NCBI GenBank assembly: GCA_010909725.1
Contig: JAACMV010000016.1
Location: 434,001 to 498,000 of the forward strand
Direction: 5' to 3'
DNA: 64,000 bases
Source: Picochlorum sp. 'celeri'
Lineage: Eukaryota; Chlorophyta; Trebouxiophyceae
A model generated the notes under the pieces. The model made no database searches. It saw nothing but the letters and a program-made list of their open reading frames with translations, and had not been told where the DNA came from. The position numbers and the translations under genes are program-made. Shown here piece by piece: positions 37,756 to 47,375 of the stretch (position 1 is its first letter; the number at the start of each line of letters is the position of its first letter).

Positions 37756-39156
37756 ATGATAGAAGAAGAGTTTCTGGACTCTCTCGTGCAGCATGGAACT
37801 CTGAATAATAAACAGAAGCAGTCGTCGTCATTCTCGACAGAAGCATACACCCAATGTGGTACACCAAAACTCTTCTCAGGTGCTCTTTTACATGACGCAT
37901 GGCCAGCATGTCGCACGTGGACGAGTGCAAATGGATATCAAAGGCTGAAGGACCTTGTTCCCAACAATGAGACCATGGTTGAGGTGATGCAGAGCTCTCC
38001 TTCTTCGACGGACAGCACGATATCAATATTCAAAGGCAGTGGGTCGTCCTTACAGACGATACATATGACGTTCAAGGATTTTATAGAGTCGTCAGATGTG
38101 GGATTGTATCTGGCACAAGCTCCCATTGTTGTCTTTACCAATGCAACAGCTCACAAAGGCATTCTGTACGGCTTGTCTGAAGACGTGAAGATTCCATCCA
38201 TGCTGCCTCCAGGGTGTGATATGGTATCAGTGAATGCATGGTGTAGTGGTCCAGGGAGCGTGCTGTCTTCTTTACACTATGATTGTCATGAGAACTTGCT
38301 TTGTGTGGTTGATGGAGAAAAGGTTGTCAGACTTGCCCCATTTGATGTGGTCCCAACATCATGCCTATTTTATGAACACCCATACGAATGGGGATACGGG
38401 AATCACACAGACTCGTATACTCTATTTCCAGAGTATACAGCAGGCGCAGCAAAGCAGAGAGCTATTGATGGCGAGTGCGTTGAGACGTATCATCTCATTG
38501 CCGGCGATGTCTTGTACATTCCTAAAGGGTATTGGCATCAGGTGCTCTCTGGAAACGACGAAACCCACACAATTGCAATCAACTTTTGGTGGGATACGCC
38601 GTCAGAGACCAATCCATTGTTTGCTCGCCTCATCAAGGAAAATGCACATATTGGAGCTCAAGGGTGGGACTTTCTTGTCAAACGTGCAGAACGCAGTGCC
38701 CATGATATTCTCCAAATACTTTCTACAGAAAGTATATCTCTCAAAATGATGCAGCAAAGTAGGGGGACAGACATGGAAGCGCTTGTCTTGGCCAATGTCA
38801 CTCGCACTGACATTTTTTCTTGCACAACACAGCCATTGTACAAGATGGAAGCCAGCATGGAAGCCATGGTTGCATACGCATTTTCAAGAGGATTTGATGT
38901 GTTCCACGCGTACCTTTTGCATATAAGCACCCACGAAGATCTCACCAGGTGGATGTGGCAGCATGCCACGCCAACCACTGTAGAATACCTTACGTCAGGC
39001 CTCACCAATCTTGCAGGAGAAGAACGAGACACCTCTGACGTGTACAGGGCCATGTATTCTCATATAAATACCCTGGAGGAGTTCCAGAAAACACTCGAAT
39101 CGCGCAAAATGGAATTCAAATCATCCCTCGTTGTTGGTACAGATGGAGTGCTGTGA
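37756..39156 (+). CDS. JmjC/cupin-8 2-oxoglutarate oxygenase
   Basis: An intronless gene of 466 residues from ATG 37756. The cupin core shows the iron-binding H-x-D in SSLHYDCHENLLCVV (near residue 177) and the distal histidine in DVLYIPKGYWHQVLS (near residue 262). KVVRLAPFD and HTIAINFWWD are typical of the JMJD5/JMJD7/TYW5-like cupin-8 group, which hydroxylate proteins or tRNA bases using Fe(II) and 2-oxoglutarate. No PHD, zinc-finger or other chromatin domain is present, which argues against a classical histone demethylase. The C-terminal ~170 residues are helical. Substrate unknown. Confidence 0.85.
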   Translation: MIEEEFLDSLVQHGTLNNKQKQSSSFSTEAYTQCGTPKLFSGALLHDAWPACRTWTSANGYQRLKDLVPNNETMVEVMQSSPSSTDSTISIFKGSGSSLQTIHMTFKDFIESSDVGLYLAQAPIVVFTNATAHKGILYGLSEDVKIPSMLPPGCDMVSVNAWCSGPGSVLSSLHYDCHENLLCVVDGEKVVRLAPFDVVPTSCLFYEHPYEWGYGNHTDSYTLFPEYTAGAAKQRAIDGECVETYHLIAGDVLYIPKGYWHQVLSGNDETHTIAINFWWDTPSETNPLFARLIKENAHIGAQGWDFLVKRAERSAHDILQILSTESISLKMMQQSRGTDMEALVLANVTRTDIFSCTTQPLYKMEASMEAMVAYAFSRGFDVFHAYLLHISTHEDLTRWMWQHATPTTVEYLTSGLTNLAGEERDTSDVYRAMYSHINTLEEFQKTLESRKMEFKSSLVVGTDGVL

Positions 39157-40071
39157 TTTGTCAAAGTATTGGATTATTGCAGACATCAGTACTGTCTGCA
39201 ATGATGATGATGATGTGATACTGATAGCTGTAGGACGAGATCTTGTATGACTCTACCTGATCCATACGCCACTAGCTCATTCCATGCTTGATGATGGCTA
39301 CATCATCATCAAGTATACTTGTACATCCAGTACAACCATATGGATGCCTGCACGATGTGGCTCATCCTCAGATCGGAACAGAGTCGTAGCCAGGATCTTA
39401 CTGCGTAAAACGACTAATCGTTAGTCATATACCATCGAACACATGCCTTGATGGAAGACAGTGATGTTACCGCTGATTATGCCAGACCGTCCCATTGACA
39501 GATGTCTCAACCGGAGTATGACTGATTATTTGATTGCGGGCATAGCGTAACCATGCTGCGCTGCCATTTGTCGCAATGGCCGCACGTAGTCCAGAATCCA
39601 AACTACCACCACAGACACAGGTGCCCGCACATTTATAATACCTAGAATTTACTACTGTTACATTTTTTACAGTGTTATATCATCCCTGTTTTCAAGTATG
39701 CTCACCTGAGTTGGTACGCTTCGTTCTTGCCATGATTAATTGCGCGACTTTCACGACAGGCCCTTGTTTCAACGGAATACGCAACGAAAGATTTTACAAA
39801 TACCAGTTATTCAATTGACGGGGTCGGGTGGGGTGGGGGGAAGGCCTCTTGTTTGTTTGTCCAATCTCGACAAGACGCAACGGCAGCCGTGATGACATTT
39901 ATTTATACAATGCTCATATGCGCCTTGTTGCATGCAGGGACTTTTCTCTAAACTTTTTAACGGAATACTGTCAACTCAAATACATATCTGATCATTGGCT
40001 GCTCACGAGATTGTGCGCTGAGAGATTCAGAATACTGAAGCACTGTTTGGAATTCATTATAGAACTGGAGA
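39157..40071 (+). other. Long intergenic region, 915 bp, with clustered stem-loops
   Basis: No protein-coding gene is supported. The first 270 bp hold four inverted repeats: ATTGCAGACA/TGTCTGCAAT (39176-39202, 7-nt loop), CTTGATGATG/CATCATCAAG (39287-39313), TTGTAC/GTACAA (just after 39315) and GACTAA/TTAGTC (about 39412-39426). The rest leads into the KH-protein promoter, with a G-run at about 39820-39842. It may include the 3' UTR of the JmjC gene and an unrecognised structured RNA. Confidence 0.5.
39176..39202 (+). repeat. Perfect 10-bp inverted repeat (stem-loop) after the JmjC stop
   Basis: Arms ATTGCAGACA and TGTCTGCAAT are separated by TCAGTAC, 19 nt after the stop codon at 39156. It is strong enough to fold in RNA. 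Function unknown; a 3' UTR stability element or part of a non-coding RNA is possible. Confidence 0.7.
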
Positions 40072-41478
40072 ATGTCGCAACTTGCTGAAATTGCAACGAA
40101 CGGTACTGTCGGAGAGAGTGAGAAGATGGAAGGGACAGCAGCACAGAGTGTGCCTGAGCAGGTTGTTGACACGGTGTCGAGTCATGAGCAAGACACGCCA
40201 GAGGAGACGCCAGTTGAGCATGGAGAAACTACTGTACCAGAGAATATTGATATCAGCGATTCTGTGCAAGAGAAGGAGAAGGAAGAGGAGAAGAAGGAAG
40301 ATGCTGCAAAGGATGTTGATCAGCTTTTGGAGTACCTGGCGTCCAATCAATTGAATCTGTCTGGGCCAGCGTCTGCGAATCTAATGTCATTGCTTGAGAA
40401 TTCTGGGTATAAAACCCCTGAAACACAGACGGCGGAGCCGTCGCATAGTCCAAGGGCCCATGTGGTGTCGCCTGAAAGGAAAAAGGCAGAGGACACCAAT
40501 ACTGGTATGTTGGGGCAATGGCCAGGGATGGCAGTGCCTCAGCAGGCTCCAGTATTTACAGGACAGAAGGTTGGTACTGCGTTCGAGGGAATCGAGCCGA
40601 GACAGACAGCAGTGCTTGATTGCCCAAAGGCAATGGTTGGTCGTGTCATTGGAAAGGGAGGGGAGACAATCAAGGCATTGCAGCAGTACACTGGGGCCAT
40701 GATTCAGATTGATCAGTCGACAGATCCCACTCGAGTTACCATTGCGGGCAGCAGGCAGTCGTTGCAGCTGGCTATTTCAATGGTGTCGGATATCATCAAG
40801 GGGAGATTCAAGGGATTTGCCATGTTGCGGCAAATTGCCATTTCTTCAGATGGGATGGGTCTGGGTCATCCAGTGTATGTCCAAGGATATGGGTTTATGC
40901 CTCCATCACAGGCAATGTCAGCAACACAGTCCAGTGGAAGTGTATCACCAGATGTGCTGCCTCAGAGGACTGGGGGGATGAGTGCACCATTGCATCGCGC
41001 CCCCTCTCCATTGAATCCTGGGATTGTTGGGCTGCAAGATCCGCAACAGGCTGGTATGGGGAATGCATATGCAGGCATGCCTGATTTGTCATCGTTGGGT
41101 CAATTCATGAATCCTCCTCAGTATGGCACCTCTGCAGTTCAGCAGCAGCAGCAGCAGTTTGGTAGCTCGGCCAGTCAAGATGCCATGCTTGCCAGATTGA
41201 TTCAGTTGGCAGCGTTGGAGCAGCAGAATTTTTCAAGGGCTCCTCCAGGAACGTCGCAGAGGGATGTTCAAGCGTCTTCATCAGAATTCCTTGGACAGCA
41301 GCAAATGCCACCGTTTGGAGGTTTTGTGCCCCAACAGCAGCAGCCTGCATCAAGTCTCGGATTTTACTCTGACGCATTTCAAGGACGTATGAATGAGATG
41401 GATCAGCGCCAAGCATCCTTGTTTGGTTCCCAGACACGCTCATCTGACTCGTCATATTTTTCAGGACAGCAACAATAA
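40072..41478 (+). CDS. Single KH-domain RNA-binding protein with Gln-rich tail
   Basis: An intronless gene of 468 residues from ATG 40072. The N-terminal ~180 residues are acidic and disordered (EKEKEEEKKED). One type I KH domain covers roughly residues 180-250: AVLDCPKAMVGRVIGKGGETI contains the GxxG loop (GKGG), and VTIAGSRQSLQLAISMVSDII is the last strand and helix. The C-terminal half is low-complexity, rich in Gln, Ser, Met, Pro and Gly (QQQQQF, QQQQPASS). This layout suits a post-transcriptional regulator that can form condensates. It has only one KH domain, unlike FUBP or PCBP proteins. RNA targets are unknown. Confidence 0.87.
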   Translation: MSQLAEIATNGTVGESEKMEGTAAQSVPEQVVDTVSSHEQDTPEETPVEHGETTVPENIDISDSVQEKEKEEEKKEDAAKDVDQLLEYLASNQLNLSGPASANLMSLLENSGYKTPETQTAEPSHSPRAHVVSPERKKAEDTNTGMLGQWPGMAVPQQAPVFTGQKVGTAFEGIEPRQTAVLDCPKAMVGRVIGKGGETIKALQQYTGAMIQIDQSTDPTRVTIAGSRQSLQLAISMVSDIIKGRFKGFAMLRQIAISSDGMGLGHPVYVQGYGFMPPSQAMSATQSSGSVSPDVLPQRTGGMSAPLHRAPSPLNPGIVGLQDPQQAGMGNAYAGMPDLSSLGQFMNPPQYGTSAVQQQQQQFGSSASQDAMLARLIQLAALEQQNFSRAPPGTSQRDVQASSSEFLGQQQMPPFGGFVPQQQQPASSLGFYSDAFQGRMNEMDQRQASLFGSQTRSSDSSYFSGQQQ

Positions 41479-41910
41479 TGATATGGAATTCCTTTATTCA
41501 GAGGCTGAATTCACCTGTTTATATTGGATCATTGTCGATCTATACACATGTTTTTTTTCTATACCAAGTACTGCAGCATTCTTGGTATTTACACTGCATA
41601 ATAGATGGTCTGACACTTGTGACTTGCAGCACTGCATCCTTCCATCGGTGAAAGAAAATCTGCATCTTACAAAACTACATACTATGATGTCCATTTGAGA
41701 GTACACATGTACCTTTTTTTCTCGTAGATATTTTAATGATGAGCGCATGTAATCTTGCATTGGAAAGATGTCTTGTTGCACATCATCAAGATGGGTAGTG
41801 ATGTCAACCAATGTTACATGCTTTGCTTTGTATACATACGACAACGAAACATAATCACATGCTTGCATCATCTATATGAATTATGCTACTGCAGTGCTCC
41901 AGAGAGCGAA
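41479..41910. other. Convergent intergenic region, 432 bp
   Basis: It lies between the 3' ends of the KH gene and CP12. A minus-strand open frame of 125 codons (41494-41871) exists but has no recognisable motif and sits where the CP12 3' UTR is expected. I leave it unannotated. It is long for chance in such a short gap. Confidence 0.4.
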
Positions 41911-42474
41911 TTAGTCCTCATACACTCTGCACTCATCAGCAGATGGATCGTCCTCGCAGAACTTCTCCAATGGATCCTCCTTCTGAGCATTATCCTTGGC
42001 ATGAGATGCAGCGGCAGAAAGCTCTTCCACGGTATCCCAAGCAGCAGCACTGCAATCATGATACACATATCGCACGTTAGCAGGGTATCCATCTAGGTTT
42101 GCACAGTCAAGGTGTGGACAAACAGATCTCTGTCTGTCCGACGAAGCCTCGGATGCATATCGCTCCTTGGACACACATATTTGAAAAATATGGATGTATG
42201 TCTTCATGATATAGCTTTAGCATGGCGTCTTGGGGGCCTACTAGAGCCTCTACGATGGAAAAACGTTCTCGACTCGATGAAGAACCATCAACACGTACCA
42301 TTCTCCAGCATCTCCACCGTCGCAAGCTTCCTCAGCTTCCTTCACGGCCTGATCAATCTGCTCCTTCTTTGGGGCTGAGCGAACCAAGACAGCTCTGCTG
42401 TTGGTGCGAGGTTTCACAGAAACCATGGCTGGGCGACCAGCCTGAACTCTCTGGACAGTGTATGCTCTCTGCAT
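41911..42474 (-). CDS. CP12: CP12, redox-switch protein of the Calvin cycle
   Basis: Exons 42299-42474 and 41911-42049 join across a 249-nt intron (GTACGT...TTGCAG), reading EACDGGDAGE-CAAAWDTVEEL, for 104 residues. The first ~35 residues (MQRAYTVQRVQAGRPAMVSVKP) are a basic, Ser/Thr-containing transit peptide. Both CP12 cysteine pairs are present: C-x7-C at the N-terminal hairpin and FCEDDPSADEC at the C-terminus, which ends DECRVYED as in the family. The AWDTVEELSAA core is also intact. Oxidised CP12 scaffolds GAPDH and phosphoribulokinase in the dark and shuts both off. The intron is about three times longer than its neighbours. The gene is divergent from PYG7. Confidence 0.95.
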
Positions 42475-42719
42475 CGTAATCTGTTGTTTAAAATTGATTG
42501 ATTTAGTGGGTTTAATGGTGCGTTGTATTGCAAATTCGTAAATCTGTGGATGGGGTTTTCTGTCGTCTTATCCACAGAGGCGCTGCGAGAAGATTTTTTT
42601 AAAGTACGGAACTCCATGTTTGAAACATTTGAATATCGTCTGATCGGAATTAAGAATAGATCTGATCACGATGAGGCAATAGATCTGGGCGCACAGATGA
42701 GTAGAATTTTCAAAGATAC
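42475..42719. promoter_or_regulatory. Shared divergent promoter region of CP12 and PYG7
   Basis: Only 245 bp lie between the start codons of CP12 (minus) and the PYG7-like gene (plus), both plastid proteins of photosynthesis. Control elements must be shared or interleaved. I do not recognise a specific light-responsive box, and no TATA box is obvious. The call rests on arrangement only. Confidence 0.45.
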
Positions 42720-43511
42720 ATGTTTGATACAATGAGTATGAGTATTGTCTGTGGTCGTGGAGTGGCTATGTTGGCTGGAGGGCTGCAGAGACAGAACAGG
42801 GTGTCTGTGGGCCTTTGTTCTGCGCCATTAAGGCGTGGAATGGAAGCACGTGTGCCATCACATTCATATGTAGGATTGAAAAAGAGGAAAATATCGCCTC
42901 TGGCGAAGGATGAGGGTGTGGCCAAGGCTGTTCCGGTTGATGCCTTGTATGAGATTGCAGAGGGATTAGAGACTCCGGTGCAGCTGGTGTATCTGACGAC
43001 GTTGTTAGGGTTTCTTGTCGTTGGTGCGTACTTTGTAGTTCGTCAGGTGCTGTTTAAGAGAGAGATGGAGGAGGCAGCAAAGGTGTTGGGGGAGAGGGTG
43101 AGGAATCAGGAGGCTACTGCAGAGGATTACTACGAGCTTGGGGTGATTTTGTTGAGGAAAAAGTTGTTTACACAGGCCAACAGTAATTTGAAGAAGGCAT
43201 TGAAGGATTGGGATGAGGAGGAAGGTGATGAGGAGGTGTTGGCACAAGTATATAATGCGTTGGGATACAGTTATTTCAATTTGGATAGGGTTGAAGATGC
43301 GATCAAGCAGTATACAAAGGCAGTGGAATTGCAACCGGGGTATTTGACTGCGTGGAATAATTTGGGGGATGTGCTGGAGAAGCAGAAAAGGTATGGAGAG
43401 GCGTTGTCGGCGTACCAGGAGGTGTTGGGCTTGGATCCTGGGAACACTGTGGCCAAGGAGAGAGCTGCCTATTGTAAAACGAGGGTAGATAGAACGCAAG
43501 GGATCATGTAA
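42720..43511 (+). CDS. PYG7/Ycf37-like TPR protein for photosystem I assembly
   Basis: An intronless gene of 263 residues from ATG 42720. A Ser/Arg-rich transit-peptide-like N-terminus precedes one transmembrane helix (QLVYLTTLLGFLVVGAYFVV, near residue 95). Three TPR units follow, e.g. VYNALGYSYFNLDRVEDAIK and AWNNLGDVLEKQKRYGEALS. The RQVLFKREMEEAAKVL stretch just after the helix and the order TM-TPR match Arabidopsis PYG7 and cyanobacterial Ycf37, thylakoid factors needed to accumulate photosystem I. The coding strand is strikingly G-rich and C-poor (GTG, TTG, GAG, AGG codons). It is convergent with the LamG gene at 30 bp. Confidence 0.85.
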   Translation: MFDTMSMSIVCGRGVAMLAGGLQRQNRVSVGLCSAPLRRGMEARVPSHSYVGLKKRKISPLAKDEGVAKAVPVDALYEIAEGLETPVQLVYLTTLLGFLVVGAYFVVRQVLFKREMEEAAKVLGERVRNQEATAEDYYELGVILLRKKLFTQANSNLKKALKDWDEEEGDEEVLAQVYNALGYSYFNLDRVEDAIKQYTKAVELQPGYLTAWNNLGDVLEKQKRYGEALSAYQEVLGLDPGNTVAKERAAYCKTRVDRTQGIM

Positions 43512-43541
43512 TGTATTTTATTTTACTATTTAAATATTGAT

Positions 43542-46500
43542 TCAATCGCTTGTTCGTGCTCCAGCTGTTGTTGGGGGCAGAATCTCCGGCGTTCTTGGAT
43601 ATTCATAGGAAAACTCTTTTTCCAAGCCATTTTTGGTGCTGTTGGTACCCGATTCTGTTGCTGATGCATCATCTTCGTATCGCCTAAAGCTGGTTGTTTT
43701 GTTTCTAGATACTCTTTTGGACAGGAGGACGATGGCCAAGATGAGGCACGCGACTCCTACAATGGTCCCAATAATGATACCCACAATTGCGCCACCACTG
43801 AGGCCATCACCCTCGTCTTCAGGTGATGCTGCGAGGTTGTCCATGATATCAGATTCGTCAAACATGGCGTACAAGGATTTGATGTCATTATCTGGGAGGG
43901 CAGTGTTAAATAACATCACCTGACTCACCCTTCCATCAAATGCTTGAGGCATGGTTTCACGAATGTATGTTGTTTGAGAACCAGTCCAACACATGTGAAT
44001 TGTGTTATCCGCTCGTTCTATCGCGTATGGAATTGTTCGCGTGACAACTCGTTCTCCGTTGAGAAGCAATGCGTACGACTGGACACCGTCGGTGTCCATC
44101 GAGTTGGTCGCACACACAAAATTCCATTCTCCATTGTTTTGGATAGTCGTGGTTGCTGCTGCTTCCCCCAACGAGTCTCCTGCCAGCGTCCACGAGTCCA
44201 GGCTGATAGCATACGAATCTCCATTATCTATTGGATTCAAGGCTATCGTCGAATACAGTTTGGCCTCTGGATCCAACGAGGACGATACTTTGGTGCTGAA
44301 TAGGACCTGCTTTCCTCGACCAACTCCAGATGAGGGCATGGGGGAGATGGCAAACCAGAAACAAACGGTACCATCAAAGCTTTGAGGGGCAGAATCATAT
44401 AGTATAATATCTGATATTCCATTTCCCGAGCATGTTGCGACACTTGCTCTAAAGGTTGGGTCCCAGCTCCATCTAAGATTGTCACTCTTCCCAGAGTACT
44501 GAGGACTGGAAATAGCAACAAGGGACTCATCCAACAGAGGGTACACAGTCATTGGCAGAGGCAGGTCTCTCGCATGCAGCAAGCTGAAAATATCATAATC
44601 TGACATTGACGTTGGACTGACATCGCATACTCCAACGCGTTGGTTGTTTGGGTCAAACATGACACAAATAAAACCATCCTGACACCCTCGTGGATTTGAT
44701 TCCTCATTGACAGTGAGATCACATGAGCTCCAATGCCCACCCGGACCATCCCGACTATCAAGTTGATCCTCTGCCTCATTAATAAAGTAGCATTGCTCCC
44801 AAACACCATCTCCCACATAGCATTTGTCAATACCATCAATATTCACACATCCATACGTATTCTTATTCTCATACAGAGTTGGGAAAAGGCACTGTTTCCC
44901 AGAGACTGAATATTGCACTATTTGAGCTAGTCTTGGGTCCATAAGAAGATCTTCTTGCTGCGAAACTGAGATATCAGATCCTCGCAGCCCATACTTTGCT
45001 ACAGCTTCATACAGCATTTGTACCTGGCCTTCTATCAAGGATTCCTCCCACAGAGATAGAAATGCAATCTGCCCATGAAACGGATATGGATCTCCATATC
45101 CTCGCGAGCATAGAATAATATCTCCATTCAGCATCAATGGCTCGCCACCCCCCACATCAAATGAGTCACCAAGTATATGACTGATGTCCGTTGTCTGGTT
45201 CAGTTCATTCACCTTGACACCATCCACATACAGGACATACCCTTTCTCTCTCTCAGGCTGACTCGTGAGCGTAATCATATGCCAATCTCCATCATATACA
45301 TCATCGGCATCATCAAATACCATCTCATCCTTTTTGAGCAACGTACCTACCGTACCATCCCCATTTAAAACAGCAGACGAGTCGATTCCAGCATACACAT
45401 CATTCATATCACGGGCATACGCGCTCACATGTCCATATCCAGTCTCACTCAAGTACTCTGTGAGATATATCTGAATTTGATTTGGCCCAAAGGCATCAGA
45501 TGTTGGAGAACGAGAACCATGTGAGAAGAGCCATGAATACCCTTGCTCATCTGAAAATGACACAGTATCAGGTCTCACCCAAAAGTTGATTGTGAACTTT
45601 CCTCCTATACCATATGCTACTGGATCAAGCGCAATATATTCATCCTTACTTCCATTACAGTACATTGTTTGTCCAAAAACTCGATCCGTCACGAGAGAAA
45701 CACCTCTGAAGTTGCCTGTATACAATCCCACAGGGTATGATTCCACCCGGTTTGACAACAGAGGGTAAAATACAAATGCAGGTGGCACAACAAATGGATC
45801 CGGCAACATGTTTGTGTAGATCTCTGGTACACACAGTCCCACTCTTCCAACCAAATAATCAAATTCATGCGTTCGTGTGAGTTCTACCACATCATTCAAG
45901 GATAATTTGTAACAACCAAATCCAGCACCACACTGACTTGTTAGCAAACCAGGGATTGGCGTATCACTGCACATGCCTGGAGTCGCATCTTTGAACGGAT
46001 TTCTTGCATTATACAAGACAACAGCTTCATCTTCTGTGAGGCCTCGATCGTAGATGACCAAATCCGTCACACTTCCATCAAAGATGTTCTTTGAGGAGCC
46101 ATTTGCTGTACAAAGAAAAACATCCGATCCATTCAAAGGGAGAGAGAGATTTCCTCTCTGATCTTTCTCACCCACCCTATACCCATCGACATACAACTGT
46201 ACGACCTCATGTGTAGCAGAGAGGGTCACGTGGTGCCAATTTCCATCATTCACAACTGGTGGTTGTGCCCCACCAGCACAATTTGGATCATCAGCACACC
46301 CCGTGCTATCCAAGAACGACCCCTGATTATTATTGCCTTCTTCTGTCACAGCGGCTCGCAAAACTCCAGCCAAAGGACTCTGCGTCGCCGCGAGAGACAC
46401 GGAGACAGCTCTGTCCATGCCTTGGTTGAACAACACATCAAACCCATCATCTGAATCCGATGACGCATTTGCATCGCTCTTCATCCAAAAAGACAGCGCA

Positions 46501-46823
46501 AAACCATCTTCTTGTCCATTTGTATTCCCTAAATACAAACCAGGAATCCTCAGATACGATTCTTTCTCCTCAGAGCACTTGAAAACCTTGCCAAAGTGCA
46601 GGTCTTCAATCCAGTCTTGCTCTGGAGCATCCACCTTTATACTTCTCTCTGGAACAGATGATATCAATGCACCAGTCTCTCCACGCAGCAAAAACAGGTA
46701 TTTTGGCTCAAGAAACAATGCTGTGTCGTCAACACCCACACATGGACCCACCCAAGCGAGCAACAGCACGACCAAAGGGCAACACCCACACAAGAACACA
46801 AACAGTGATGAGTTTCCCCTCAT
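43542..46823 (-). CDS. Type I membrane protein with three LamG/concanavalin-like domains
   Basis: An intronless gene of 1,093 residues. An N-terminal signal peptide (FVFLCGCCPLVVLLLAWVG) leads into an ectodomain of about 970 residues with three LamG-3-like repeats. Each has a strand pair around F(A/T)xxFWxxxD and a W-H-x-(V/M)-T-L strand: NDGNWHHVTLSATHEVVQLY, YDGDWHMITLTSQPEREKGY, and the third around NNGEWNFVCATNSM. Each is followed by a Y-V-D-G or L-N-G-x-x-V turn. Cys-rich linkers separate them. One transmembrane helix (GGAIVGIIIGTIVGVACLIL) and a ~55-residue cytoplasmic tail end the protein. Such folds bind glycans or proteins, so a cell-surface recognition or wall-binding role is inferred. 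No orthologue recognised. Confidence 0.85.
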   Translation of the reverse strand: MRGNSSLFVFLCGCCPLVVLLLAWVGPCVGVDDTALFLEPKYLFLLRGETGALISSVPERSIKVDAPEQDWIEDLHFGKVFKCSEEKESYLRIPGLYLGNTNGQEDGFALSFWMKSDANASSDSDDGFDVLFNQGMDRAVSVSLAATQSPLAGVLRAAVTEEGNNNQGSFLDSTGCADDPNCAGGAQPPVVNDGNWHHVTLSATHEVVQLYVDGYRVGEKDQRGNLSLPLNGSDVFLCTANGSSKNIFDGSVTDLVIYDRGLTEDEAVVLYNARNPFKDATPGMCSDTPIPGLLTSQCGAGFGCYKLSLNDVVELTRTHEFDYLVGRVGLCVPEIYTNMLPDPFVVPPAFVFYPLLSNRVESYPVGLYTGNFRGVSLVTDRVFGQTMYCNGSKDEYIALDPVAYGIGGKFTINFWVRPDTVSFSDEQGYSWLFSHGSRSPTSDAFGPNQIQIYLTEYLSETGYGHVSAYARDMNDVYAGIDSSAVLNGDGTVGTLLKKDEMVFDDADDVYDGDWHMITLTSQPEREKGYVLYVDGVKVNELNQTTDISHILGDSFDVGGGEPLMLNGDIILCSRGYGDPYPFHGQIAFLSLWEESLIEGQVQMLYEAVAKYGLRGSDISVSQQEDLLMDPRLAQIVQYSVSGKQCLFPTLYENKNTYGCVNIDGIDKCYVGDGVWEQCYFINEAEDQLDSRDGPGGHWSSCDLTVNEESNPRGCQDGFICVMFDPNNQRVGVCDVSPTSMSDYDIFSLLHARDLPLPMTVYPLLDESLVAISSPQYSGKSDNLRWSWDPTFRASVATCSGNGISDIILYDSAPQSFDGTVCFWFAISPMPSSGVGRGKQVLFSTKVSSSLDPEAKLYSTIALNPIDNGDSYAISLDSWTLAGDSLGEAAATTTIQNNGEWNFVCATNSMDTDGVQSYALLLNGERVVTRTIPYAIERADNTIHMCWTGSQTTYIRETMPQAFDGRVSQVMLFNTALPDNDIKSLYAMFDESDIMDNLAASPEDEGDGLSGGAIVGIIIGTIVGVACLILAIVLLSKRVSRNKTTSFRRYEDDASATESGTNSTKNGLEKEFSYEYPRTPEILPPTTAGARTSD

Positions 46824-47375
46824 TCTTCTTCCAATGATACATGAGAGATGTTTTGAGAGAGAATAGTTGTCAGGCGATCCTGACTATCGTCAGATAAAGT
46901 CTTACAAGATGGAAAACTACATGAATGATTGAAAAAAAAAACCCGTCCGAGAATATGCTTCTCCCAGGCTTCTCTGGGATGGTCCAACTTGCCTTCTCCT
47001 GGAGGAGGAGAAAGAGTCATAAACTCTTGACCCCTCCACCCAACAATCCTCTCATCCCGCACGCATTACATCGCTGCAGTATTCGATGGAGTATCGTTTG
47101 TTTTCTTCGACTTGCTCAGAAGTCTAGAAATCTGTGAGACCCGACGGCGAAGGCGCCGGATGATTAACCTTACTGGCACCATGAATACCTAATACACCAA
47201 ACCTGTATTAATGATAATGAAACAAGATACCGATAAAAACAAAGGAAGATTTGAATTCATGACCAACGAAGCAGGTGTGCCGTGCATCATTCCGGAATGG
47301 TACCATCAAAGGCTGAAAAGTACCGGTTTGGTCTCAACAGCACGCGGGAGGCAGCATGCGCATGCCCAGACAACT
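46824..47375. other. Intergenic region, 552 bp
   Basis: It lies between the start of the LamG gene and the 3' end of the DNA glycosylase gene, both on the minus strand. A plus-strand frame from about 47211 reads plausibly for ~40 codons (NEAGVPCIIPEWYHQRL) but then runs into low-complexity antisense of the glycosylase. I do not call it. An A10 tract lies at 46933. Confidence 0.4.

Noticed and set aside
39200..39260. C/D-box snoRNA candidate (TGATGA ... CTGA)
   Set aside because: The TGATGA lies in a GAT microsatellite and no terminal stem or C'/D' pair was found.
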